Shown: positions 32,349 through 40,470 of the stretch, piece after piece
Numbering within the stretch: the stretch's first letter is position 1
How the letters are laid out: each line of letters begins with the position of its first letter
Position numbers and translations under genes: made by a program
The notes under the pieces: generated by a model
What the model saw: the letters and a program-made list of their open reading frames with translations, nothing else
The model's database searches: none
Told to the model about the DNA's origin: nothing
Source of the DNA: Microbacterium hydrocarbonoxydans
GTDB lineage: Bacteria; Actinomycetota; Actinomycetes; Actinomycetales; Microbacteriaceae
Direction of reading: 5' to 3'
NCBI RefSeq assembly: GCF_900105205.1
Contig: NZ_FNSQ01000005.1
Coordinates: 1,798,001-1,862,000, forward strand
Length of the DNA stretch: 64,000 nt

Positions 32349-33236
32349 ATGATCGGTCGCATCACGAGCAGCACCATGACGCAGCAGTCGCTGCGGACGC
32401 TGCAGACCAACCTCGCCGACCGCGAGCGCCTGCAGAATCAGGCGGCGTCGCAGCGTGCGTTCCGCTCGCCGAGCGAGGACCCGGCCGCTGCGGCGACGAC
32501 GCTCGGGGTGCACGGCGACCAGGCCCGCGTCGCGCAGTTCGCCCGCAACATCAGTGACGGGATGGCGTGGGTGACCACCGTCGACACCGCTCTCGGGGCG
32601 AGCACCGATCTGCTGAACCGCGCTCGCGACCTCACCGCGCAGGGCGCCAACTCCGGCGCGCTCAGCCCCACGGCCAGGGAGGCCATCGCGCAGGAGCTCG
32701 AGACCATCAGCGCCGAGCTCCTCGCGAAGGCCAACACGACGGTGCTCGGCCGAAGCGTGTTCGCGGGCACGAGCGATGCAGGGGGAGCGTTCGATCCGGT
32801 GACGTTCGCGTTCAACGGCAGCCAGGGGGACGGCGTGCGTCGACGGATCAGCGACACGGAGACCGTCCGCGTGGACTTCGACGGCGCGCAGGCGTTCGGG
32901 CAGGGGGCGAACAGTGCGTTCGCCCTCCTCACCGACATCGCGGCCGACCTCCGCAGCGGTGCCGAGGTGGGTGGCCGACTGGCTGACATCGACGACCGGC
33001 TGACGGAGGTCGTGGCAGCGCGTGGCGCCACCGGCGCACGTCAGGTGCAGCTCGAGCGCGCCTCGGCGCAGAATCGCTCGACCTCAGTCGACCTCGAAGC
33101 GCGCCGCGCCGAGGTCGAGAACGTCGACAGCCTCGAAGTGCTCGTGCGGCTGCAGTCGGCGGAGCTCGTGTTCCAATCCGCGCTGCAGGTGACGGCGAAG
33201 TCGCTGCAGACCAACCTCCTGGAGTTCCTGCGATGA
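32349..33236 (+). CDS. flgL: Flagellar hook-filament junction protein FlgL
   Basis: A 295-residue flagellin-related protein: N-terminus MIGRITSSTMTQQSLRTLQT and FRSPSEDPAAAATTLGV, C-terminus AELVFQSALQVTAKSLQTNL. It is the second junction protein between hook and filament. The SD GGGGAGAG is 7 bases upstream. Its stop overlaps the fliW start (ATGA), so FliW is made in step with it. Confidence 0.94.
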   Translation: MIGRITSSTMTQQSLRTLQTNLADRERLQNQAASQRAFRSPSEDPAAAATTLGVHGDQARVAQFARNISDGMAWVTTVDTALGASTDLLNRARDLTAQGANSGALSPTAREAIAQELETISAELLAKANTTVLGRSVFAGTSDAGGAFDPVTFAFNGSQGDGVRRRISDTETVRVDFDGAQAFGQGANSAFALLTDIAADLRSGAEVGGRLADIDDRLTEVVAARGATGARQVQLERASAQNRSTSVDLEARRAEVENVDSLEVLVRLQSAELVFQSALQVTAKSLQTNLLEFLR

Positions 33237-33625
33237 CCGCCGCCGCTGAGACGATGAGCCGTTCCGTCCAGTTCGTCTCCCCGATGCCGGGGCTCGCGCC
33301 GTACACCGCCTTCACGATCGAGCAGCTCGACGGGGCGGCCGGACTGTTCGCCCTCCGAGCCGTGGATGCCGACGTGCGGCTGTTCCTGTGGGATCCGCTG
33401 TCCGCCGACTACCCCTACTCGCCCGACATCCCCGCCGACGTCCTCGCCGATATCGGTGCGCCCGATCAGGGCGCTGCCGGCGTCTTCGTCGTCGCGAACC
33501 CGTCGGCTGAGGGCGTGCACGTCAACCTCCGTGCCCCGATCGTCATCCACGACGAGAGCGGGCGCGCCGTACAGGTCATCCTCGATGACCAGGCCCATCC
33601 GATCCGCGCGCTGCTCGGCAGCTGA
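33233..33625 (+). CDS. fliW: Flagellar assembly factor FliW
   Basis: A 130-residue beta-barrel protein with the FliW pattern: VQFVSPMPGLAPYTAFTIEQ, FLWDPLSADYPYSPDIP and VNLRAPIVIHDESGRAVQVI. FliW binds CsrA without competing directly for RNA and frees it when flagellin titrates FliW. Its partner csrA is 2.9 kb upstream in the same locus. In Bacillus fliW and csrA are adjacent; here they are separated by flgN, flgK and flgL. Confidence 0.93.
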   Translation: MTAAAETMSRSVQFVSPMPGLAPYTAFTIEQLDGAAGLFALRAVDADVRLFLWDPLSADYPYSPDIPADVLADIGAPDQGAAGVFVVANPSAEGVHVNLRAPIVIHDESGRAVQVILDDQAHPIRALLGS

Positions 33626-33663
33626 CGACCGCCTGCACCCACCAGACGCACAGGAGAGATGAA

Positions 33664-34200
33664 GTGGTCGATCTGCGATCCCGGACCCATGGACCCGGCG
33701 CGATGCGCGCGGTCAATCTCGTCGTGCTGGCGTACGACGACCGCGTCGTCGCGCGGACGGCGGATGAGGATGCCGTGCACTACCTCGACGCGCGGGTGCA
33801 CCCCGGTGATCGGCGCGCGCCGGGCCAGATCAGCCTCGCTCTCGTCTCGAAGAAGGACGGCAGGTCGGCCTCTGGGCACGAGAACTCGGCGCGATACTCG
33901 GCGGAGCAGTTCGCGTCCATCGAGCGCGCCGCCGGCGAGAACAGGACCCCGCTCCGCGATGCAGCGGGAAGCGTCGTCGGTACCGTGTTCGGTGTCAGCG
34001 CCGACCTGCTGATCCACGACGGAGCGGTCGTGCTGAACACGAAGACGCTCGGCGGCACGGAGCTGTCGGTGGGCGCCGATGCGGAGGGCCGGGACATCCG
34101 CGCGCAGATGGTCGCATCGACGAGATCGGCACGGCGTGCGCGCGACGCGGCCCAGGCGCAGACGCCGCCGCTCGCAGCGGAAGAGCTGGCACTCCGCTAG
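33664..34200 (+). CDS. Hypothetical protein downstream of fliW
   Basis: A 178-residue protein I do not recognise. It contains an MRAVNLVVLAYDDRVVARTA stretch, a middle region GENRTPLRDAAGSVVGTVFG and an Ala/Arg-rich C-terminal helix. GTG at 33664 has AGGAGAG upstream; an ATG at 33703 would give 165 residues. It is only 38 nt after fliW on the same strand, so it probably belongs to the flgN operon. No signal peptide or membrane segment. Confidence 0.65.
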   Translation: MVDLRSRTHGPGAMRAVNLVVLAYDDRVVARTADEDAVHYLDARVHPGDRRAPGQISLALVSKKDGRSASGHENSARYSAEQFASIERAAGENRTPLRDAAGSVVGTVFGVSADLLIHDGAVVLNTKTLGGTELSVGADAEGRDIRAQMVASTRSARRARDAAQAQTPPLAAEELALR

Positions 34201-34408
34201 CACCGGTCGGATGTCGGGGAAGCAGAGAATTCCGATATTCACCGCATATACCAAGGAAGAGCATCTATTCTCTGAAGAGCACAGGCTGGGGTACTGGCAG
34301 ATCCCGGCGTCGTCGCAGGAGTTTGGGACCTGCGCACGCCACGGATGCGGCTGGTAGGGGTACAGCGCACATCGCTCGGCGACGAGCATTCCATGGGACG
34401 GAAACAGA

Positions 34409-34723
34409 ATGAGCACATCAAGGACGCTCGAGACCGCACGCGTCAGCAAGAGAGAGTTCGTGCAGAGGTTCGCGCGACGGGGCGGGATCTCGGTGCAGGC
34501 CGCTCAGACGGCGTACAACGCGATGATCGACGAGCTTCTCGACCTCGTCGGGCGGGGCAACACGGTGACTCTCACCAACTTCGGCAAGTTCTATCCGCAG
34601 ACTCACAAGGGCCACCGCGTGCAGTTCGCGAAGCAGGACGGCGACGCCGAGGTGAACGATTACACGGTGCTGAAGTTCTCGGCGACCCGTGAAGTGAACA
34701 GACGCGTGAAGGTGAACGATTAG
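34409..34723 (+). CDS. HU-family DNA-binding protein
   Basis: A 104-residue HU/IHF-fold protein. An unusual 12-residue N-terminal extension precedes the HU core VSKREFVQRFARRGGISVQA, followed by VTLTNFGKFYPQTHKGHRVQF. The DNA-intercalating arm is shorter than in standard HU and the end is basic (NRRVKVND). The ATG follows GGGACGGAAACAGA. The upstream gap 34201-34408 is AT-richer than its surroundings. It lies between flagellar genes and the second sigma gene, so a role in locus architecture or control is possible but inferred. Confidence 0.8.
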   Translation: MSTSRTLETARVSKREFVQRFARRGGISVQAAQTAYNAMIDELLDLVGRGNTVTLTNFGKFYPQTHKGHRVQFAKQDGDAEVNDYTVLKFSATREVNRRVKVND

Positions 34724-34749
34724 TCATCGTTATCTGAACGTAAACGAGA

Positions 34750-34784
34750 ATCCCCGGAGGTTGACGCCTTCGGGGATCTTTCTG
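34750..34784 (+). terminator. Terminator after the HU gene
   Basis: An 11-bp stem ATCCCCGGAGG / CCTTCGGGGAT (one G-U), 6-nt loop, followed by CTTTCT. It is a convincing intrinsic terminator that isolates the HU gene from the second sigma gene. Confidence 0.82.
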
Positions 34785-34891
34785 TGCCGCGCACCTCTAG
34801 CATGTAGTTGAATGTAGATCCGGTCGCTGGGGAGTGGCCACGCTGTGAGTCGCTGGGGAGGGCTTGCTCTTACAGTGAAAGAGGCCGTCCG

Positions 34892-35695
34892 ATGCCGATG
34901 CGCGCACGGAACCAGCTCGTGGTCGACCACCTGCACATCGTCGGAGCGGCGACCGCCTACGTCGCCTCCCGTCTCACGCAGGTCTCCCGTGACGACCTCG
35001 CCTCAGCCGGCGCGTATGCGCTGGTGCGAGCCGCCGAGAAGTTCGACGCCACCCTCGGGGTGCCGTTCGGGGCGTTCGCGAGAGGACGCATCAACTGGGC
35101 GCTCATGGACGAGCTGCGTTCGATGGACTGGGCGCCCCGCGAGGTGCGCGCCCGCGCGAAGGCCACCACGAAGGTGCGCGAGACGCTCTCCGCGACGCTC
35201 GGGCGCACGCCGACGGTGGCGGAGATCGCGTCGGTGATGGGGGTCGAGCCCGTCGAGGTGCGCGAGGGTCTCGCGGATGCCGAGCGCATGCTTCTGAGTC
35301 TCGACGCTCCCGACGCGCCGGATGTGGTGTGGACCGGATACCTGCCGGAAGACCTCGCGATCGCCTCCGAGCGCGACGAGTTCCTGCGTCGAGCGGTCGA
35401 TGCGCTCCCCGAGCGCAAGCGGTGGATCGTGCGGGCGGTGTACTTCGAGGACCGCACCGTCAGAGAGATCGCCGAGGAGCTCGGAGTCTCACACGCCGCG
35501 GTCTCGCAGCAGCGCGCTGAGGCGGTGCGGATGCTGCGCGATGCGCTCCAGCGTCACTACGAGGACGAGCCGCATGCGGTCCCAGAACCCGTGTCGCGAT
35601 CATCCGCATCCGTGCTCGACGCGTACTTCGAGCGTCTCACCGCCGGTGGGCAGCGCTTCACCAGGGCGATCCTGTCGCACGCCGTCGGCGTCTGA
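34892..35695 (+). CDS. FliA/WhiG-family sigma factor, second copy
   Basis: A 267-residue sigma factor clearly paralogous to the one at 6963. Region 2 reads DDLASAGAYALVRAAEKFDA then GVPFGAFARGRINWALMDEL; region 3 TLGRTPTVAEIASVMGVEPV; region 4 TVREIAEELGVSHAAVSQQR. A C-terminal tail with LDAYFERLT resembles the AEFFEALFG tail of the first copy. ATG at 34892 follows AAAGAGG; an in-frame TTG at 34808 is less likely. The upstream gap 34785-34891 contains repeats of the short word TCGCTGGGGAG. Which sigma reads which promoters cannot be told. Confidence 0.88.
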   Translation: MPMRARNQLVVDHLHIVGAATAYVASRLTQVSRDDLASAGAYALVRAAEKFDATLGVPFGAFARGRINWALMDELRSMDWAPREVRARAKATTKVRETLSATLGRTPTVAEIASVMGVEPVEVREGLADAERMLLSLDAPDAPDVVWTGYLPEDLAIASERDEFLRRAVDALPERKRWIVRAVYFEDRTVREIAEELGVSHAAVSQQRAEAVRMLRDALQRHYEDEPHAVPEPVSRSSASVLDAYFERLTAGGQRFTRAILSHAVGV

Positions 35696-35704
35696 CGCGC
35701 GGGT

Positions 35705-36793
35705 TCAGAGCCCGAAGCCGTAGCTCGCCTGGCCGACCAGGATGAGGCTGACCGTCGTCGGGTAGACCTCCGGCTCCTCGTCCTCGTCGTCGAGCAGATC
35801 GAGCTTGTGGATCGGGACGAAGATGCTGCCGTCCGGCTCGAAGATGAGATCCTTCGGCACGAATGACGCGAACAGTGAGCGGGTCGCATTGCGCAGCTCG
35901 AATGTGCGACCGACGTCCCCACGCTCGAAGAGGTTCATCTCGACCTCTTCCGACCAGACCTTGCCGTCGGGGAAGCGCGCTTCGATGCGGTAGGTGCTCG
36001 GTTCCACGGACTTGATGTTCAGATCCTGGACGATCTCGGCGAACCGCGCATCCGCCTGCTCGAGCTCGAAGGCGATCGCGCGCAGATGGTCGTAGTTCAG
36101 CCGTGCTCGTCGGGAGAAGAGCGCGACGTTCTCGATCTCGTCCGGATCGGCGTTCGGGGCCTGATCGACCAGGTACTGGCGCACCTCATCCGGCCCCGGG
36201 TACTCGAAGCGCATGTGGTAGTGGAATCGTCCAGGACGGTTGACGATGTAGGTGCTCACATCGCTGATGTCGTTCACGGTGAGGCAGTAGATGCGCTTGA
36301 CGGACGAGAGACCGTCGAAGAGCGAGAGGAACTGGTTCTGGCGATTGCTGCCGTCGGCGATGCCGCGACGACCGGCGGGGAAGATCTTCTCGAACTCGTC
36401 GAAGATGATCAGGCACTCGTCGAGCGTGTCCAGGAACTCCACGATGCCGTCGTTGTCCTCCGACACGATTACGACCGGCAGGCACTGCTCGCGCGCCTCC
36501 TCGGCCACCATCCGGAGGAACAGCGTCTTGCCGATGCCCTTGTCGCCCGAGAGCATGACTCCGAGGCTGCGATCGGAGAGAGCGTACGAGCGGAAGATCT
36601 TGTCGACCTTCCTCTCGCGACCGCCGTAGATCCGCTCGGTGCCGACGGTGAGGTCCTCGACCTTGATCAGGCTGAAGCCCTCTTTCGAGGTGAAGTGCAC
36701 CCGGTACGTCCCGAGCGGGAACTCCTGATGCGTACGCACAGCGTCGTCGTACACCCGCACGTGCCCACCGGTCTCGATGTAGGTGCTCGTCAC
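35705..36793 (-). CDS. Orphan AAA+ ATPase
   Basis: A 362-residue AAA+ protein with a single ATPase module. Walker A is GDKGIGKT (residues 83-90), Walker B CLIIFDEF (127-134), a sensor Asn sits in LTVNDISD, and the arginine finger region is NRPGRFHYHMRF. A beta-rich N-terminal part (1-75) and C-terminal domain (about 240-362) have no clear relative; the end carries a DDEDEE run. GTG start after GGAGGAGG. It resembles single-module ATPases of actinophages and mobile elements more than a housekeeping protein. It converges on the second sigma gene with 9 nt between stops. Target unknown. Confidence 0.75.
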   Translation of the reverse strand: MTSTYIETGGHVRVYDDAVRTHQEFPLGTYRVHFTSKEGFSLIKVEDLTVGTERIYGGRERKVDKIFRSYALSDRSLGVMLSGDKGIGKTLFLRMVAEEAREQCLPVVIVSEDNDGIVEFLDTLDECLIIFDEFEKIFPAGRRGIADGSNRQNQFLSLFDGLSSVKRIYCLTVNDISDVSTYIVNRPGRFHYHMRFEYPGPDEVRQYLVDQAPNADPDEIENVALFSRRARLNYDHLRAIAFELEQADARFAEIVQDLNIKSVEPSTYRIEARFPDGKVWSEEVEMNLFERGDVGRTFELRNATRSLFASFVPKDLIFEPDGSIFVPIHKLDLLDDEDEEPEVYPTTVSLILVGQASYGFGL

Positions 36794-36887
36794 CGTTCCT
36801 CCTCCTGCATCCCCAACCTATATATCGGTCAGGAATCGGGGAGCGTAAGGCGATTCGTCCATCGTCTTGATCGAACGTGTCCGCCGG

Positions 36888-37721
36888 TCACTCCGTGCGC
36901 AGATACGCATCGACCAGAAGCGGCCCCCTGATGTCGCGCAGGGTGTCGATGAGCCGGTCGACCGTGCGCACCGAGACCGACGAGACCGTCAGGTCGTGCG
37001 GCCCCAGCGGCTCGAGTCGACCGGTGCGCAGCCGGATGACCTCCCACCCCGCGGCCCGCAGCGCGCGGTCCTTGCGGAGGTCCGCGTCCTGCCGTTTCCC
37101 CACGTGTTCCAGGCCGTGACGACCGACCGTGTCGTACTCGATCGCGATTCTGAGCTCGGGCAGCACGATGTCGGGCCACACCTCGGTGTGTCGGAAGAAG
37201 GGGCGCGCGACCTTGACCGCGTTCGCGTCGAGGCAGAGGGTCATGCGCCCGGCGAGCGCGGCGCGCAGGCGGCCCTCGGCGGCGGATGCCGGCGCCGGCG
37301 CGCAGACGCTGACGAACGCCTCGCCGGTGGCCAGATCCGGCGTCTTGGTGCACAGCGTCGTCGGTGACTTCGGGCGTCGCGGGATGGCGCGGGCCTCGCC
37401 GAGTACGACCGGCTGTGGGCGGGCGAGCGATGAGCACTCGGGACACCACGCGGACTGACGGCGGACGCGCCCAGGGCGTTCGCGCTGTTCGGTGGGGGTC
37501 GCCGCGAAGCGGTGGCCGACCCTGCACTCCCAGCACAGCAGCACGTCGGCGGCGAGTGGCACCTGCGACAGCGTGATGCCGTGATTGAGCTCGGGATGGT
37601 ACTGGCGGACCAGCTCTGGATAGGCCGCCCAGGCCGAGCGGTAGGTGCCAACCTCGTACGGCACGTCGCGGCCACGCGAGAACTGGCGTCTCGCCCACCA
37701 GGCCTGCACGGATTCGGTCAC
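36888..37721 (-). CDS. Zinc-ribbon protein with Vsr/DUF559-like nuclease domain
   Basis: A 277-residue protein with two parts. The N-terminal part holds CWEC (63-66) and CPEC (93-96), a treble-clef or zinc ribbon of the kind often found in front of nucleases. The C-terminal part has VWPDIVLPELRIAIEYDTVG followed by DADLRKDRALRAAGWEVIRL, which is the layout of DUF559/Vsr restriction-fold endonucleases. The true ExK catalytic pair is not textbook (the EYD motif). No methyltransferase is adjacent. The GTG at 37721 follows GGAGG at a long distance of 13 nt. Confidence 0.75.
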   Translation of the reverse strand: MTESVQAWWARRQFSRGRDVPYEVGTYRSAWAAYPELVRQYHPELNHGITLSQVPLAADVLLCWECRVGHRFAATPTEQRERPGRVRRQSAWCPECSSLARPQPVVLGEARAIPRRPKSPTTLCTKTPDLATGEAFVSVCAPAPASAAEGRLRAALAGRMTLCLDANAVKVARPFFRHTEVWPDIVLPELRIAIEYDTVGRHGLEHVGKRQDADLRKDRALRAAGWEVIRLRTGRLEPLGPHDLTVSSVSVRTVDRLIDTLRDIRGPLLVDAYLRTE

Positions 37722-37838
37722 ATCGGCACGGTAACCTCCGCCGCCGACATCGCCCGGGCCCGGCGGACGTGACAGACTCACGGAGACGGATGGAACCGAG
37801 ATATCGGGCGGGTCCGGGGAGACAGCAGGGGAGCAGTC

Positions 37839-38729
37839 ATGGCGCAGCGGATCGTGATCAGCGGAGCATCCGGTTTGATAGGCACCGCGCTGGCCTCGTC
37901 GCTGCGTGCGGATGGGGCGGAGGTCACGACCCTCGTTCGGCGCCCGCCGCGCGAGAGCTCCGAGGTGCAGTGGGAGCCGGGGGAGCGAGAGCTCGATCCG
38001 GATGTCCTCGCCGGAGCGGATGCCGTCGTGGCCCTCGGCGGCGCGAGCGTGGGGCGCCTGCCCTGGACCCGCCGTTACCGGCGTGAGCTGGTCGAGTCCC
38101 GGCTGACGACGACGAGGACGATCGCCACGGCCGTGCGGGCACTGCGCGACGATGCCCCGGCTCTGGTGTCGGCGTCCGCGGTCGGATACTACGGATCGGC
38201 GCCGGGGGAGACTCTCACCGAGGATTCGCTGGCCGGCGACACGTTCCTCGCGCAGCTCTGCGTCCGGTGGGAGCAGGAGGCGCTGCGCGCCGGGGAGCAC
38301 AGCAGAGTCGCGCTCCTGCGTACCGCGCCGATCATCCATCGGAAGGGCGTCCTGAAGCCGCTCGTGCAGCTCACCCGGTTCGGTGTCGCGGGGCCGATCG
38401 GGCCGGGAACGCAGATCTGGCCGTGGATCTCGCTCGACGACGAGGTGCGAGGCATCCGACACGTGATCGACGCGCAACTCGAAGGCCCGGTCAACTTCAC
38501 GGGTCCCACCCGCGCGTCGGCCGATGACATCGGTCGGGCGCTGGCGCAGGGCATGCGGCGCCCGTTCTGGCTCCCGGTCCCCGCTTTCGCGCTCCGGCTC
38601 GCGCTCAGCTCTGCGGCGGCGGATTCCCTGCTGCTGTCGGACGCGGATGTGCGTCCGACGGTGCTGGAGGGCTCCGGGTTCGTCTTCACGCACCCGACCG
38701 CGCAGTCTGCGGTCGACGCGGCGCTCTGA
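37839..38729 (+). CDS. TIGR01777/SulA-like NAD-dependent epimerase family protein
   Basis: A 296-residue SDR-extended protein of the YfcH/TIGR01777 group. N-terminal Rossmann motif ISGASGLIGTALASSL, the family block VSASAVGYYGSAPGETLTED, GTQIWPWISLDDEVRGIRHV and a C-terminal DUF1731-like end (LLLSDADVRPTVLEGSGFVF) are present. The substrate is unknown across the family; homologues are linked to cell division inhibition or chloroplast-type epimerases. ATG at 37839. Confidence 0.87.
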   Translation: MAQRIVISGASGLIGTALASSLRADGAEVTTLVRRPPRESSEVQWEPGERELDPDVLAGADAVVALGGASVGRLPWTRRYRRELVESRLTTTRTIATAVRALRDDAPALVSASAVGYYGSAPGETLTEDSLAGDTFLAQLCVRWEQEALRAGEHSRVALLRTAPIIHRKGVLKPLVQLTRFGVAGPIGPGTQIWPWISLDDEVRGIRHVIDAQLEGPVNFTGPTRASADDIGRALAQGMRRPFWLPVPAFALRLALSSAAADSLLLSDADVRPTVLEGSGFVFTHPTAQSAVDAAL

Positions 38730-38768
38730 TCGCCGGACCGACCGCAGCTCACGACGACAGCAGCAGGG

Positions 38769-39533
38769 TCAGTGTCCGTGCGGGTCGCGACGGTTGAGGG
38801 TGGAGACGACCTGGTCGTACTCGCCCCTGGCCTCGGCGTACCGCAGGAACTTGACGTTCTCGACCTGGATCTCGGTGGCCTCCGGCTGCGTCTCGATCAG
38901 CTGCATCACCTCGGTCACGAAGTCATCGAGCGGCATCGCGAAGTCGCTGGTCTCCTGCCCCGGCATCAGGGCGGTGCGCACCGACGGGGGCTCCAGCTCG
39001 AGCACCTGCACTGTCGTGTCCGCCAGCTGCAGCCGCAGCGATTCGCTGAGCATGTGGATGGCCGCCTTCGTAGCGTTGTAGGTCGGTGTCACCCGCAGCG
39101 GCGTGAAGGCGAGGCCGGAGGAGACCGTCATGATCGTCGCATCGGGGCGGGTCTGCAGGTGCTCGATGAATGCGGCGATCAGGCGGATCGGTCCCAGCAG
39201 GTTGGTGGTGACCGTCGCCTCGGCGGTATCGAGGAACCCGGCCGGTGCGGTCCAGTCCTCGACGCGCATGATGCCGGCCATCGTGACCAGGACGTCGAGA
39301 TCGGGGTGCTTCGCCAGCACGGTCGCGGCGGCGGAGCGGATGCTGTCGGCATCCGTCGTGTCGATCCGCACGGTGTCCAGCGCGGGGTTCTCGGCGGCGA
39401 TCGTGGTCAGCAGCTCCTGCCTGCGGCCGCCCACGATGACGGTGTTGCCGCGTGCGGCCAGCTGCTGGGCGAGAGCGAGGCCGATGCCGCTCGTCGCCCC
39501 GGGGATGAAGATGGTGTTTCCGCTGATGTTCAT
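38769..39533 (-). CDS. Short-chain dehydrogenase/reductase (DltE-like)
   Basis: A 254-residue classical SDR. Cofactor motif PGATSGIGLALA near the N-terminus, GGRR after strand 2 (hints at NADPH), NNLLG-type segment, catalytic Ser in TVSSG and YNATK as the catalytic Tyr and Lys. Divergent from an HTH regulator at 39634 with a 100-nt shared promoter region, so that regulator probably controls it. The substrate is not known. Confidence 0.87.
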   Translation of the reverse strand: MNISGNTIFIPGATSGIGLALAQQLAARGNTVIVGGRRQELLTTIAAENPALDTVRIDTTDADSIRSAAATVLAKHPDLDVLVTMAGIMRVEDWTAPAGFLDTAEATVTTNLLGPIRLIAAFIEHLQTRPDATIMTVSSGLAFTPLRVTPTYNATKAAIHMLSESLRLQLADTTVQVLELEPPSVRTALMPGQETSDFAMPLDDFVTEVMQLIETQPEATEIQVENVKFLRYAEARGEYDQVVSTLNRRDPHGH

Positions 39534-39633
39534 GTCTCCACTGTCAGGCCCCGTGACACCGTTCACCAGGGAGCGCCTGTCCAGGGACCCGCGATCCCTG
39601 GATGCGGGCGAGCGGCCGCGGCATACTGCTGAG

Positions 39634-40470
39634 GTGGACAGAGAAGCACTCGCAGACTTCCTCGTGCGGCGCAGGGCGCAGCTGAAGCCGTCCGACGTCG
39701 GCCTCAGTACCGGAGCCCGGCGTCGGACGGCCGGCCTGCGTCGCGAGGAGGTCGCCCAGCTCGCCGCGATGTCGACCGACTACTACGCGAGGCTCGAGCA
39801 GCAGCGCGGACCGCAGCCGAGCGTGCAGATGCTCGCCTCCCTCGCCAGGGCGCTGCGGCTGACGCCGGATGAACGGGACTACCTGCACCGCGTCAGCGGG
39901 CACAGCGCTCCCGACCGCACCGTCTTCACCGACTATGTGCATCCCGGCATGCTCCGAGTGCTCGACCGTCTGGAGGACACTCCGGCCTTCGTCGTCTCGG
40001 TGCTCGACGAGGTGCTGGTCCAGAACGAGCCGGCCAGAGCCCTCCTGGGCGACGCGAGCGGCTTCGAGGGTCTCGAGCGCAGCGGCATCTATCGGTGGTT
40101 CACGGCACCCGACGAGGAGCGGGGCCGATACCCGCGGCCGGATCACGAGCACCGCAGCCGAGTGCTCGTCGCCTCGTTGCGGGCCGCCTACGGTGCTCTG
40201 GGGGAGCAGTCCAGGGCGGGGGACATCGTGCGAGAGCTCATCACGCGCAGCCCCGAGTTCGCCGCGCTGTGGGAGGTGCACGAGGTGCAGCGGCGCTTCG
40301 AGGATCACAAGGTGCTCATCCATCCCGAGATCGGCGCGATCGAGGTCGACTGCCAGGCGCTGTTCACCGAGGACGAGTCCCAGGCGCTGGTGGTGCTGAC
40401 AGCGGCACCGGGCAGCGATGCCGCGAGCAAGCTCGAACTGCTCAGAGTGCTCGGAACGCAGCGGGTCTGA
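39634..40470 (+). CDS. XRE-family regulator with MmyB-like ligand-binding domain
   Basis: A 278-residue regulator. The helix-turn-helix (residues about 10-75) reads TAGLRREEVAQLAAMSTDYY and ARLEQQRGPQPSVQMLASLA; the rest is a PAS-like MmyB ligand domain with VVSVLDEVLVQNEPARALLG and FRRFEDHK-type block RRFEDHKVLIHPEIGAIEV. Such regulators are often divergent from an SDR they control, as here. The start is GTG at 39634. Its 3' end overlaps the convergent methyltransferase gene by 29 nt. Confidence 0.88.
   Translation: MDREALADFLVRRRAQLKPSDVGLSTGARRRTAGLRREEVAQLAAMSTDYYARLEQQRGPQPSVQMLASLARALRLTPDERDYLHRVSGHSAPDRTVFTDYVHPGMLRVLDRLEDTPAFVVSVLDEVLVQNEPARALLGDASGFEGLERSGIYRWFTAPDEERGRYPRPDHEHRSRVLVASLRAAYGALGEQSRAGDIVRELITRSPEFAALWEVHEVQRRFEDHKVLIHPEIGAIEVDCQALFTEDESQALVVLTAAPGSDAASKLELLRVLGTQRV

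Noticed and set aside
34079..34357. A 92-residue + strand ORF overlapping the gene after fliW and the AT-rich gap
   Set aside because: Arg-rich shadow frame in its first half and no ribosome site; not consistent with coding in the gap.
35705..37721. The AAA+ ATPase and zinc-ribbon nuclease as a defence island
   Set aside because: The two genes are separated by 94 nt with separate ribosome sites; no methylase, toxin, integrase or repeats are nearby. Each is reported on its own.
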